Source: Ecdyonurus torrentis
Taxonomy: Eukaryota > Arthropoda > Insecta > Ephemeroptera > Heptageniidae
Length of the DNA stretch: 64,000 nucleotides
NCBI GenBank assembly: GCA_949318235.1
Contig: OX439136.1
Span: forward strand, 10,198,508 to 10,262,507
Reading direction: 5' to 3'
Positions 9,711-22,594 of the stretch are shown here, one piece after another; within the stretch, counting starts at the first letter, position 1, and every line of letters begins with the position of its first letter. The translations under genes were made by a program, and so were the position numbers. The notes beneath the pieces were generated by a model. It was not told the DNA's origin, searched no databases, and worked only from the letters and a program-made list of their open reading frames with translations.

Positions 9711-10372
9711 TCGTAAATGTAAAAATAAAGTTTGCGACTATCAACCTTATGCGCCGTGAAAACATAGCTAACATAAGGCTCACAGTTCTATCCCTATTTT
9801 TAACATTTACGAGAAAAATGCATCAATGCGCCTGCGCGCGGCATAGCAGATTGCAATATACCGACCGAGCTTAGGCGGCGACTGCGAGGCTCGCACCACA
9901 GCACCAGAAGTGAGACCACGCGGGCTCGAGGTTTTCTTTTCCTGCAGCCCTTAGTTATGAGCCGATTTCAAATATCAAAACATTTAAATAATGTGAATAG
10001 TTTTACGCAAAATTTTTATTTGAACAATTTTCATGTAAGATAAGCGCAATATATTAAGATTTACGATTTTTCTGAAAGTTTAGTGCAATGTTTTTACCTT
10101 TTGTTGTATAAAATTAAAAGTTATTAACTTACGATATGTTTTTAATTTTTTTATATTTAACAAACTTATCCTCTATCTAAATATATTTTTATAATTTTTT
10201 TATCTCTCATACAACTCTCACAAAAAAATAAAACGTAGAGGCACTTTTTCCGCCATCTTTTTCAAGATGGCGGCTTAAGCACAAGGGGTGCAATGTGGTA
10301 CTTTTTTTCTGCCATAGAGAATTTTATGCTTTACCACATATCCAAAATTCAATAAGTTCTAAGGTTGTTGGA
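9711..10372 (-). repeat. Right terminal inverted repeat (662 bp)
   Basis: Inverse complement of 3599-4260, including the CCGCCATC hairpin (about 10249-10273) and the nested inner inverted repeat (9711-9813). Confidence 0.92.
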
Positions 10373-10960
10373 GCTCAAAACATATTCAGTCTGGACTATT
10401 TGGAGATGGAGGGAATAATACTTACTTTTCTCCTCTTTCGCTGCAATACTGAACACCTTCTGAGCAATGCGAAGTATGCAAATAACAAAGCAAACAAATA
10501 TTTTCTTACCAAATAACTGTTGAGTACAAATAAAATAATATACATATTCTGCCCAAAACCCAAATTCAATATTAAAATGATTATGAATGCTAAAATAAAT
10601 ATATAAAAACTTTACCTTCAAACTAAAATAAAATACTATTTCAGTCGTAACTATTACGTAATATATAAATCGCAATCTACATACGCAAATCCGTTCATTA
10701 TAATACCTAACTTTGCTGCATACGCCGTAGTGGGTTAATTTATGAAGTACGGTGCATTAACGTAGCGTGCAAAATGATAAAGCATCATTTTGCGATGTAA
10801 TTTTACTTGAAACTTCATATTTGCGAAGTTTAACACAACACATGTAAAAACAATATTGTTTTTATAGCTCCTGTAAGTTTACTGTATTCTTAACAGTCAA
10901 TATATAAAACCGTCAACTTCAAACCAACCCTAAATAAATGCTTAGCAAAGCGGTGCATTT

Positions 10961-11011
<51 letters not shown>

Positions 11012-11452
11012 GGAAAAATAAATAAATTTTACAAATATGCTTAAGTTTGACAAATAAAAAATTGCCTAGTTTTATTTACGAATGTGTAGTCATAATAATA
11101 AATATAATAATATGTTATTTAATAAATTATAAAAATGGGAGCAGAAAAAAATATGTGTACTGTATAATATATGTATTGTAAAGTATTATCTTAAATTAAA
11201 TTGTATGAATTTATTGCTATTATAAAAAAAAAAGGTTAACTGGCCTCTAAATAAAAACCATTTTATTATTATTTTTGCTCGTAGCTATAAGTGTTAACCC
11301 ACGTAATATAATGGGTTATTTCTTAAATTGGTTCACATAATTTTTATAAACAGAAAAAAAAATTGCATAGTGTACTTCTTTGAAACCACCCCCTTTTTTT
11401 CCTTTTTTTTTTTTTTTTTTTTTTAATGGTAAATAGCAAGTTTACTGTAAGT
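10373..11452. other. Non-coding AT-rich stretch
   Basis: No gene recognised. It holds a (TA)n run at about 10963-11008 and an oligo(T) tract near 11400. The first ~70 bases have patchy similarity (GTCTGGACTA, AGATGG, TCTCCTCT) to the inverted left flank of the DNA transposon. Confidence 0.6.
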
Positions 11453-11752
11453 ATAGGGTGTATGCATTCATGTTAAAGTCGACACCATGTTGGATAACTT
11501 AATAACATGGGTGGCATTGGAAAATTTTATCATTTTGCCAGTTTAAAAATACAATGCAATATTTTTGAGAGCATTGATGTTGTTAGTATGTTGAATTAGC
11601 ATCTCAAGAGAAAAATAACATTAACAAAACATTAACAGATTTCCCACAGAAAATTGGCTTAAACAAAGTTTGTCCTATATGCTGAGCAATGTTATTCACT
11701 ACTCCAGTATGGCCTCCAAGCGCAATAAATATGACGTCATGCGGATACACCA
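11453..11752 (+). mobile_element. MITE family A, copy 1
   Basis: About 300 bp starting ATAGGGTGTATGC and ending GCGGATACACC. It contains the family blocks GTTAAAGTCgAcaCCATGTTGG, TTTTGAGAGCATTGATG, TGCTGAGCAATGTTATTCA and ATGACGTCATGCGG. Terminal inverted repeats are about 13 bp and better copies are flanked by TA, suggesting Tc1/mariner-type mobilisation. No coding capacity. Confidence 0.85.
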
Positions 11753-12971
11753 ATAATGTGATTATCTGAACAATATTTATAGAACTTGAACAAATGCTAT
11801 TCATGAAACAACGTTCCCCCCCCCCCCTCTTAAAAAAAAGAAAGAAAAAGAAACGTTTTTATATCATGAATGACAATGTAAGTAGGATGTTGTATCAATT
11901 TAGTGTGTAACTAAAAAGTTCAGCGCAATACAACCTTGTATTTGGAGCACGAACGTACATGTTCAACTTGTTTCTTTGACTATTACTCGTTCACTTCATT
12001 TATTATAAACTTTTCAAATTGTGCTTTCATTCCATTTTTCTGTGTTTTAGAGTTTTAGGATTTCAATTTAAAAAGCTCAACTTAAAACTACCATAAAGCA
12101 TAACTAAATTATATAAAAAAAACTTACTGGTGGTTTTCTTAATTTGTGTGCTATTATTTGTAACGCAGAATAAAATTAAAATAAAATATATGTATTTGAA
12201 TTTAACTTTACGAAAGGCGAAATGTTGCACTTTTTTAAATAACAAAAATGAAATTATATTAATGTGTATATATATATATATATATATATATTAATTCTTC
12301 GTTACAATTTTCGTACATTTTTCGTCCAGCCAAGATCCTCATTTGGATCTTGTCGGCTGGTTCGAATATCAATGAAATAAAATTACAGTTTTTTTTTATT
12401 ATTTTAATCAATTTAACTAAAAATAAGATTTACAGTGTCCATTTACACTTTTCTTTTTTTTTTTTTTTTACATCTTTTTGTAAATTTTAAATAAATAAAT
12501 TTAGTACTATTTTTACCTGAATTACTTAGTTTTGCTTTGAAATTTCATCCTTAATTTGAATAAATACAAGTTGAAAATTTATTAAGAAAATACATAAATA
12601 AGATACTTTATACAAAGTAAAGTAATCCCGTTTGGGGTTTAAGAAAGTTTGATTATATTCAGATTGAGGTCATTCCAAATACAAATTTCCTTCTAACGTT
12701 TCCATCCCTTGGGTCAATGTTAAACAAAGTTTCAAGTATACACTTATACATACAAGTGACCAAAATAAAGCGATTACTCATGTTTTCATTCTGGAATAAA
12801 ACATATATTATTATACTTACCATTTAGTTTTCATTCACTCTAATAATAATTTAATAAAAAAAATTATTAAAAAAATGCTTTCTTATTTAATATTTTTGGG
12901 TATCCATTAATTAAAATTTAATTCATTAAAAAATATATATTATGATATATATATAAATATACTATAAATAT
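11753..12971. other. Non-coding AT-rich stretch
   Basis: No gene seen. It has short homopolymers, a (TA)n tract near 12268-12290 and a small hairpin near 12328-12361 (CCAGCCAAGATCC / GGATCTTGTCGGCTGG). Confidence 0.6.
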
Positions 12972-13298
12972 ACCGAGCTGGTATATGGCCGAATGAAGAA
13001 GGTAGCGGACTCGTACCCTCGTACGTAACTCCCCACTCCTCACCGAGTGCAGATTGGAGCCACTGTTATTAGGTGGCTATCTAGCTAGACATGTAGCGTG
13101 AGAGATAACACATTGCACGGTACTGTTTAACATGCATTCTATGACGACATACACAGTACAGCATTCAGTAATAAATGCATAATTGATGTGATTGCACCGA
13201 CCAGCTTGCTCAAAGATTTCTCTGGGCTGTCATATGGTGAATAGCCGGGGTGTTTATTTCGCCATGGCTATAGCCCTTGCTTGCCCGTAGGGTCGCTT
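12972..13298 (+). mobile_element. tRNA-derived SINE, copy 1 (cut by a MITE)
   Basis: The head resembles a tRNA-Ser/Leu promoter: TATGGCCGAATG... (degraded A box) and, ~55 bp on, a degraded B box (AGATTGGAGCC). The body matches the better copy at 22.6-23.0 kb (GATTGCACCGACCAGC, GGCTGTCAT). The 3' part is interrupted at 13299 by a family A MITE. Confidence 0.75.
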
Positions 13299-13577
13299 GT
13301 AGGGTGCATGCGTAATGACGTCATATTTAATGCGCTTGGACGCCATACTGGAGTAATGCATAAGATTGCTCAGCATAGAACAATTTTCATTTTTGAATAT
13401 TTTCTTTGGGAAATTGCTTAATTTTGTGTTAATATTAAGAAAGTGTCACCTTCTTGAGACACTAATTCAACCTATTAACAGCATCAATGCTCTCAAAAAT
13501 ATTGCTTACCTTATATTATAGTATTTTTGAACTGGCAAAATAAGTTATTTTCCTATGCAGCCCGATTATACACCCTA
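13299..13577 (-). mobile_element. MITE family A, copy 2
   Basis: Reverse-oriented copy running from TAGGGTGcATGCG to ACACCCTA. The block between the TGCCAG-like region and the distal TIR is shortened compared with other copies. It sits in the SINE just upstream. Confidence 0.8.
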
Positions 13578-13916
13578 AATAGACGTTGCACAATAGTTTT
13601 GACGGAAGTTAGAACGCATTTTGATGATAATTTTACTTGAATTTGTATAATTAAAGTTCACAAAATTTCAAAACAATATTAATAAGGAAAACAAACTTAT
13701 CTCTTATCTCCTACGCTTACATTTATAATTAAATAATCATATCACGTTTCATATAAATACTAGAATGCAAATTACAGATATATTATAATATTATGTTTAG
13801 ATTTTAGATATATTATTTATCTGATAAAATCATAATTTTGCTATTAACATTCTGTTAGTGACATAAACATCATTGAATGAACCGTATACAAATTCTCACA
13901 TTTTACCTAACATATT

Positions 13917-14206
13917 ATATACGGTGTATGCGTTCATGTTAAAGTCAAAGTCATGTTGAATCACACTCAAGAAATTTACTTATTTTGACAGTTTAAAATA
14001 CTAAGCAACATATCTTAAAGCATGATGCTATTAATAGATTGAATTAGTATCTCAAAAATAAGAGAAAAATTATAATCATAAAAAAATAACCAATTCCTCA
14101 AAGAAAATAGCCAAAAATAGCATTTGTCCTATATTATGCTGAGCAATGTTGTTCAATGTTGGGCGTCAAAGCGCATTCAGTATGATGTCATGCGGATACA
14201 CCCTAT
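13917..14206 (+). mobile_element. MITE family A, copy 3
   Basis: Diverged copy from ACGGTGTATGCGTTCATGTT to GCGGATACACCCTAT, with the family blocks in order. The 340 bases before it (13578-13916) hold nothing recognisable. Confidence 0.8.
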
Positions 14207-14443
14207 TCATTTCATGTATAAAACTAAAAAATTGCTCAAAAAAGTTCAATATATTTTATACTATGTAAATTTGAAAATTATAACTATGGTCAAGGTTTTG
14301 TATGAAAGGGATATCAAGCCCTAAAAAAGCTTTAATAAAGTTATTATTTCTATATCTATTATTTATCTATAGAGAAAGAATAACATAAAAACATTAAAGC
14401 AACTATCCAGACATCACAACATGCCTTTTTTAATTTATTAAAC

Positions 14444-14790
14444 ACTTAAAGACATAGACAACATGAAAAATTTATCATTTACATTTCAAAACATTTGATG
14501 GGATTTACATAAATAACATTAATTGGTCTCAAAACCCAACTGTAGCGCCGTAGCAGTGATCAGAAAATTTCAATTTATGCAACCCGCACAACATTTTCAC
14601 ACTAACTTTTACCTGTTTCTGACGTCATAAACAGAAATATTCACGCAAATTACATACTTTCCAGTTTTTTCACGCTCTCTTGTGGGGCTACATAAATACA
14701 TTCTGGTAAAAATTATTATCAGTTTTGTAGATCCCATTTCGTGTTTATTCATTAAAAAGCACATGTTGTTTTATGTGGTCTATGGCTTTA
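14444..14790 (-). mobile_element. MITE family B, copy 1 (TTAA-flanked)
   Basis: About 350 bp whose ends read TTAAAGACATAGAC and GTGGTCTATGGCTTTAA. Internal landmarks are TTTCTGACGTCATAAAC, GCTCTCTTGTGGGGCTAC and CAGTAGTGATCAGAAAATT-like text. Six copies occur in the window. Nearly all are bounded by TTAA, the target preferred by piggyBac-like and Kolobok transposons. Confidence 0.85.
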
Positions 14791-15363
14791 ACTTTTATCA
14801 ACTATACATAATATTCTATTGCATTAATAACTGTAATTAACTGCAGGTTATTATATTAAAAGATATTTATATATAGTATACATTATATTATAAATCATCA
14901 AATATGAGATATGATGCAGTATATTTGCACTGTAAAATAATAACTAGAAAAGCTAAACATATATAGTAATGATATTGACAAAATCCCCAGGCTATAATAC
15001 AAACATATATATTATAATGAAGTTATAACTAACCTATTATATTATAGTTAAAAAAATCTTGTTAAATATGAAAATAGTTATAATTGTGTTTGAAATAATT
15101 GACTAACATGGAATAGTAAATGTTTAATTATTTTACGCAAATTTGTCTCTTTAAATAATAATAATAATAAAAGCATTAGAATTATTAAGAACAACTTTTA
15201 GTTTTAATAATTGATGTAAACTTTTCCATAAATTTACGTATATGATGATAAATATATTATATATAATATATATATATATATATATAATGTTATAAACTCG
15301 TAAATACCAATTATAAAAATTAAGGTAAAAAGAAATCTAACTTAATTTAAATATTGAGTAAAC

Positions 15364-15422
<59 letters not shown>

Positions 15423-15768
15423 ATTATATTTAATAATATAATAACATAATTGAATATGTGTACTTAATTAACAAATTAATCATATTTTATAATATGAATA
15501 AATTTCAGATAAATAGCTATGCAATAATAATAACGTAAAAGTTAATATAGATAAATCTGCACACATGTTCATTACTCATATTCATTCAAAATTATATTGA
15601 TTTTATTAAATCTATATTATATATAATGGTATTTTATGGAATATGTTTACAAATTTCTATATCTATAAATATTTTGATGATATAGTTTAACAACATGGAC
15701 AAAATTTTGGAGAGATTGGGTGGGCGTGTGTGTGCGAGAGAGACAGACACACACAAAGAGAGAGAGAC

Positions 15769-15860
<92 letters not shown>

Positions 15861-16661
15861 TAATACAAGGTAGACAAAAAGCAGATTAAAACTAAAATGT
15901 AAATTTATGTTGTTGTTTGAAAATTATAAACATTACGTCATTCTGTTATGAATTTTAATCATTAATATATATACATTCATTTACATAAATAGCCATGTGT
16001 TAGTGCGTATGTATATTATATTAAATAATTATTATTATTTAATATATCAAAGTGAGCAATACTTTACATATACGCACAAATATTAAAGTCCAATATTTCT
16101 GCTAGCCTGATTTCAATCATATTTTATTCAATATAACAACACAATTTATGTTCAATCAAGATATTGTATTCAAAAATCAAAATATGTTTATTCATTTCTA
16201 TCTCCTACAATCAAATACAAAACATTGTACATCAGCAGGTTCTTGTTTTAACAAAACAATGAGAAATGATAGTCAAACTTATACAATAAAAAAATGCACA
16301 ATATGAATGCTAGATAAGAAATATATCGTGCTGCCAATATTTTATGCAGGTGTTATTTATTTTATTTTTCACATTGATATTTTATATGATTTTTTTTTTA
16401 TTTAAACATAATCTCTAGATAGCATATTATAATTTAATTTTTGGTTAAAAACAAATAATTTTATTTATTGTATTGCACAGCATATTGTAGTCTAGAATTT
16501 GACGGATTTTCAAGACACATAAAATTCTAAAAATTTCTATTTTTGTCTCAATATAATGTATATATATATATATAAATATATTATATTATTAAATATATAT
16601 TGTAAAAACATCATAAGTCTGTTTCAATTATTTGTTACGTAATATATAAAAAGCAATTACA

Positions 16662-16714
<53 letters not shown>

Positions 16715-17127
16715 TATAGATATATATATATATATTATGGAAACATATTTCCATTATGAAATCATAATAGCATCATATTTTAATTAAAAGTTATTTTAAT
16801 AATGAATTTAATAAATTGTTATCCTTTCATACACGTATATATATATTTGGTAAAAATAATTATTAATATTTTTCTTAATTAATTTAAAAACTCAAAACGC
16901 AATATTGTTTACTGTGTATATATTTATTTATAATTATAATATACATATTTTAATTAAAATTATTCAAATAATAATATAATACAAATCGTAGTATACTATA
17001 AAATGTAAATATACAATTTAAGCAGCAATAAATATTGTTTAATTATGGAAAAAGTGACAGTCATTTTCATTTGTTTGTTTGTTTTATAATTTTTTAGTAA
17101 ATTTTACTATACTTTGCTAAACATTAT

Positions 17128-17181
<54 letters not shown>

Positions 17182-17699
17182 GTCTCTTTAATTCTTCTTC
17201 GTTTTCTGCCAGAAATTCCCTAACGCTACAAATCCATTATGGGTATAGTTTCAAAGTCACTTTAATCCCCGTTATTACCATTTTTATTCTATTATTTCTA
17301 TTTTCATGTAACTATAATCAATTTATTTAAACACAACTTATAATAGTGCAAACTGATACATTTTCTCTCCCCTCTTGTATGTGTTTTAAGATGTCACAAA
17401 CAAAGTGGTAACCATTAATCTTTGTCTTTGCGTGACAACAACTACAGTAAAATGATAATCTACTAACATGAAGAATATTTCGGATTACAAAATAATATTA
17501 AACAACTTTAAGTTTGCGGGATGTATTATTACTTTATATTATTATTTTCTATGATAAATATCACTCTAGAAATTATGTTATGTAAAAATATGACTAAAAC
17601 TGAAAAATTATAATACATACATTATTGTCATACATTATAATAATAACCATGTCTTTAAGCAAGATAAAAACAAATTAAATGTTACTTTATTCCATTACT
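14791..17699. other. Long AT-rich, microsatellite-rich non-coding stretch
   Basis: No gene seen in nearly 3 kb. It contains (AT)n at about 15370-15418 and 16669-16735, (AG)n at 15776-15857 and (TC)n at 17132-17181. The rest is AT-rich sequence with stops in all frames. Confidence 0.6.
15776..15857. repeat. (AG)n microsatellite
   Basis: About 40 dinucleotide units, preceded by degenerate GAGAGACAGACACACAC text. Confidence 0.95.
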
Positions 17700-17838
17700 G
17701 GGTGCGTATACTGTATGTGAAGAGTGAGAGCATAACCCTTTGGCGACGCATTCGGGAGATGCATGAATTGTATGATTGACGTGATTATAGGCCCGTAAGC
17801 CGTCCAGTTTGCCTAAACGTTTCCACGGTTTCTATAAG
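17700..17838 (+). mobile_element. tRNA-derived SINE, copy 3 (5'-truncated)
   Basis: Body-only fragment: GGGTGCGTA, CATTCGGGAGATGCATGA, GATTGACGTGATTATAGG and GTTTCCACGGTTTCT match the middle of the 22.6-23.0 kb SINE. The tRNA-like head is missing. Confidence 0.7.
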
Positions 17839-17947
17839 TTATAAGCGTCATATACGTCATATGTCAATAGATGTCATTAGTGTCAATATGTCAATAATAA
17901 ATTATATTGATATATAAATAATTTAAAATTAAATTGTAAACATAATG

Positions 17948-18243
17948 TATTACATTTAATACTGTATTTCCTCAACTATATAATGCGCTACCATCTAGTA
18001 TTAAACAATGTGAATCATATTTATTATTTAAGAAATCAGTAAAGAAATATACCTACTTGAAAATATGTTTTACAGTGTATCTGATTATTTAGCAGTTAAT
18101 AATGTCAAATATAATTGATCTTAAATATGACATAACTTGCTATAAATTCAATTGTATTTTGTTGTATGTATGATGTGTTTTGACTTGACTTGTTCTAATC
18201 TGTAAAGACATGGAACGTAATAAAATCTTATATCTTAATAATT
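17948..18243 (+). mobile_element. LINE 3' end (5'-truncated non-LTR retrotransposon)
   Basis: A short plus-strand reading frame gives LYNALPSSIKQCESYLLFKK followed by a basic tail and a stop. This is the typical C-terminus of LINE ORF2 proteins (W/YNxLPxxI...FKxxLKxxL). A short 3' UTR with AATAAAATCTTATATCTTA follows. Everything 5' of the last ~45 codons is missing, so it is a dead fragment. Confidence 0.7.
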
Positions 18244-18673
18244 TAAAAGTATGACATGCTGTGCATTATTCAAATACATATTTGTTATTATTATTGATGT
18301 TATTATGTAATTTGGGTAACTTTTTCAGCTTCAATACATACATACATAAACATTTCTTACTATACCTGCAAATCAGTGTATTTGTGGTTATATTAGGTTA
18401 GATTCATACCGTGATCAATGGGTATATATAGGTTCGGGGTTCGGATTGTAGGTGGGGAGATCAATTCGCTATTTCATTATGTTATTTAATCATGCGTGCA
18501 GCAGCGGGTGGTTTATAGTAGATCATAATTGAAACATATTGGATAAAACCTTTTTAAGGTTTCTTTAGGGGCGGATCGTAAAGATAGTTTCTACTCTTCA
18601 TATCCGCACAAGGAGAAACCTTATGAAACTTCAAATAACTTATGAAATATATTAGGTGTACCACATTTTATTT

Positions 18674-18754
<81 letters not shown>

Positions 18755-19427
18755 TTCTCTCTCTTCATTTTTTGAGCTATAAGATAGTTACTGATGATGA
18801 ATGATGATGATTCTTTTTTTAATATTTTATACTAACTAAGTCAAAGTACTTTACGTATGTTTAGTACTATACTCATTTATATTTTTCCTATCCCCGTTTT
18901 TTTTTTTTTTTTTTTTTTTTAAGTACTAAATAATATTTAATTACAACTAAAAATGTAATACCTTAGCTAAGTAATTGGAATTTAGGGGGCCCTAAGCTTT
19001 TCTTGCACCGCCTGGTATTGGTTGGCACGCTACACCAGTAAGCTCTATTAAAAACCAACCATTGAAATAAATACACACGTGTATGAGTTACGCGTATACT
19101 TATACGTGTTTTCAGTGAATAAAAGTATTAGATTTTTATCGTTATATCCTCAAGTTATAGTTTTTCTAGTATTTGAGTCGCATATAAATGAAACTTTATG
19201 TTTAAGTATATGAGAGGAAATTTAAAAACATCAATTTTATACTTAAAGGGATTGTATCTATTTAAAACAAATGGATAAATCATGAGAATTGGACCATCAT
19301 AGATACACCTATTATAGAGATACCTTAATACGTTTGTACCCCCCCCTCCTACAAAACTGGGATTAAAAATTTAAAGTATAGGCAACTTTTGGATGAAGTC
19401 ATGAAATGTAGGTCTGCAATAGAATTT
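18244..19427. other. Non-coding stretch
   Basis: No gene seen. It contains (TC)n at 18678-18752, an imperfect inverted repeat around 18550-18625 (AACCTTTTTAAGGTTTC / GAGAAACCTTATG, with GGGGCGGAT / ATCCGC inside) and an oligo(T) tract at about 18898-18920. Confidence 0.55.
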
Positions 19428-19497
19428 ATGGAGCTTATTGGTTTAGCGCGCGGGGAAACGCGGGGAAAGCTAAGGGTCCCCTAATTTAACAAATTAA
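19428..19497 (+). mobile_element. MITE family D, fragment
   Basis: GGTTTAGCGCGCGGGGA and GAAAGCTAAGGGTCCCCTAA match the first 70 bp of the complete family D element at 55.0 kb. The rest is absent. Confidence 0.75.
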
Positions 19498-20253
19498 CCA
19501 AATTTGCAAATAAATTGTAGACGAACGCTTTAATTTTAGATATATTTTTCAGAAGCAGCAATAAAGCTTTTTTGTTAGTTATCAGTATCGAATTCGTATT
19601 TTTCTGTTAAATTTGCAATTGATAGCTTATTTGATTCCCCACTTCAACAGAAGTGAAATTCTTTGTCTGTGAAGTCACTATTTGGGATTATTATCATGTA
19701 TATTATGTACAGTACAGTACTTGAATTTTGAGGATTAATTGAAAGAATTTTTTTTTTTTTTTAACCTCAATTTGCAGTTGCATAAGAAACCAAACGTTTA
19801 ATATGTGAATTTTTTGCTATAAAGGTTGTAGTATTTGCAATTTTTTATTTGTCTGTTATAAAATTAGTATACCATAATAATATAGAGTGAGTGATTTTAA
19901 GTAAGAGAGACTACGATAAACATACTGTAAGATAATTTGAGCTGATTTTACTGCGGTGATACAACTATGAAAGTTATAGAAGCATTTTTTTTTTTTACTT
20001 AAATGTGAAAAAAAAAATTGTTTCTACCTTAATTTTTATAATTTGAAATTGTAAGGCTTTTTTTTTTTTTTTTTTTTTTTTTTGCAATAATTTATTTACT
20101 GCACTTATCTGATGGTTACCGGGTCTTAAAATTTTTATCGTAATGTGTACATATAATATGTTTTGACTTTCAAAAGATGGTAAACTTAAAAAAATAAAAT
20201 AAAAAAATCAGAGATACGAGTTTTGAAATTAAAAACGTTCAACGGTTACTCAC
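19498..20253. other. AT-rich stretch, possible intron of the minus-strand gene model
   Basis: Homopolymer-rich (A/T runs near 19748, 19986 and 20059). No exon recognised. If the candidate first exon at 20254-20308 is real, this is part of its first intron. Confidence 0.4.
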
Positions 20254-20308
20254 GTGTTGAAAAGATCGCAATCACCACAGCGGCAACAGGTCCTTGCACG
20301 CCCACCAT
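20254..20308 (-). CDS. Candidate first coding exon of an unidentified minus-strand gene
   Basis: On the minus strand an ATG in good context (GAAGATGG) opens 18 codons, MVGVQGPVAAVVIAIFST, ending in a strong donor (AC|GTGAGT) in phase 1. The peptide is hydrophobic and could be a signal or membrane anchor. An overlapping frame starting earlier (MFSICLSCAEDG, Cys-rich) also reaches the same donor, so the frame is not certain. The exon is relatively GC-rich and lies just downstream of a DRE-like promoter motif. I found no following exon to the left, so the gene identity is unknown. Confidence 0.4.
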
Positions 20309-20374
20309 CTTCAGCACATGACAAACATATACTGAACATTTCTGCAACAATCCAACCCAAGGGCTGCGCAGTCG

Positions 20375-20425
20375 CATTAAACATCGATATTAAATATACG
20401 ATTACTTAAACTATCGATATCTTGC
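20375..20425 (-). promoter_or_regulatory. DRE-like promoter (TATCGATA) for the candidate minus-strand gene
   Basis: A perfect TATCGATA lies at 20412-20419 and an ATCGATAT at about 20383-20390. The DREF-binding DRE motif marks many insect housekeeping promoters. The motif sits ~105 bp upstream of the candidate ATG, with a CpG-containing patch (GCGACTGCGCAGCCC) in between. Confidence 0.45.
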
Positions 20426-20796
20426 ACTGAGAAACAAGTTGATATGAATTTATAATACATTTCTATTATATATTTTGATCAATTAATAACCGTTTATTGC
20501 CACACACATAAAAAAATATGTATATAAAAAAAAATGAAAATAAAGCTTTAATAAGCTTTGTATAGAATAATATGATATAAAATTTTACTGAACTGCGCCT
20601 TATTGGAAATATCTTGTAGCATTGTGTTATGCCGCCGGCCAACATCCGGGTACCTGTGTAACTCAAGGAAGGCGGTACAATTTAACGAGTGTGTGAGTGA
20701 CTGTTTCATCAATACGACTATAGTTAAAGACATCTTTCAAATGTATTATATTTATCATGGCAAAAATGATATAGAATATTTCTCTATTGACTCTAT

Positions 20797-20958
20797 TGAC
20801 TAATAAAGGAACAACTGTTTTAAGGCTGACTATAAGCAATTTCGCTCACATCCGCTTCCGTTTCGACATACTGCGCATGCGTAGTAAGTAGAAACGGAAG
20901 AGGATGTGACCGAAATCGCTTATAGTCAGCCTCAAAACAGTTGTTCCTTTATTAGTCA
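20797..20958. mobile_element. Foldback MITE F (162-bp near-perfect hairpin)
   Basis: Begins TGACTAATAAAGGAACAACTG and ends with its inverse complement. The arms are almost identical over ~67 bp, including CTGACTATAAGC and CACATCCGCTTCCGTTT. The short loop contains TGCGCATGCG. No coding capacity. Confidence 0.9.
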
Positions 20959-22152
<1,194 letters not shown>

Positions 22153-22572
22153 AATTACTTGCTTCAGAATTGCTAAAACACGTTAAATCGTACATCTTCA
22201 GAAAGTAAAAGCATAACTCAACATAAATTTAGGACGAGAACGAGCCCCAGTGCAAGGAACGAGGTGAAAAACGTGCTCAATTTTAACTCCAAATGAGAGT
22301 CTGGGTTCCACCAGAAATGCCAGTTTCTTAAAGCTGAATTTTTAAAATATGGATCAAAATGACATTTTATTACCATATTTGAAAGGTCAACAAAGAAAAA
22401 CTGAAATTTCTGGTGAAACCCAGACCCTCATTTGGAGTCAACTTTGAGCATGTTTTTCACCTCGTTCCTTTAATTGGGGCTCGTTCACATTCTAAATACT
22501 TTTTGAGTTGTGCTTTTTACTTTCTAAAGATGTACGATTTAACGTGTTTTAGCAATTTGAAGCAGGAAATTT
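22153..22572. mobile_element. Foldback element G (~420 bp)
   Basis: The arms are inverted copies: left ...GAATTGCTAAAACACGTTAAATCG and GAGTCTGGGTTCCACCAGAAAT, right ATTTCTGGTGAAACCCAGACCCTC and CGATTTAACGTGTTTTAGCAATT. Arms are ~190 bp with scattered mismatches around a ~40-bp loop. Non-coding; only one copy noticed. Confidence 0.85.
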
Positions 22573-22594
22573 ACTCTTTTTTTCTGCTTGCCAT

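Larger units (their letters stand above)
3599..10372 (+). mobile_element. DNA transposon with 662-bp TIRs and a transposase-nuclease-CXC ORF
   Basis: The 662-bp left arm (3599-4260) is the inverted complement of the 662-bp right arm (9711-10372), with equal length and only rare mismatches in the stretches I compared. Between them is one intact 1505-codon plus-strand ORF. Long near-identical TIRs plus an unbroken ORF point to a recent and possibly still active insertion. The right arm begins 366 bp after the stop. Target-site duplication is uncertain: if the element starts with CAACAACC at 3601, the flanks are GAGGTC and GAGCTC (5 of 6 match). Known transposons that carry an XPG-type nuclease are in the Academ group (recalled, not compared), so an Academ relative or a separate lineage are the main options. 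Confidence 0.88.
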
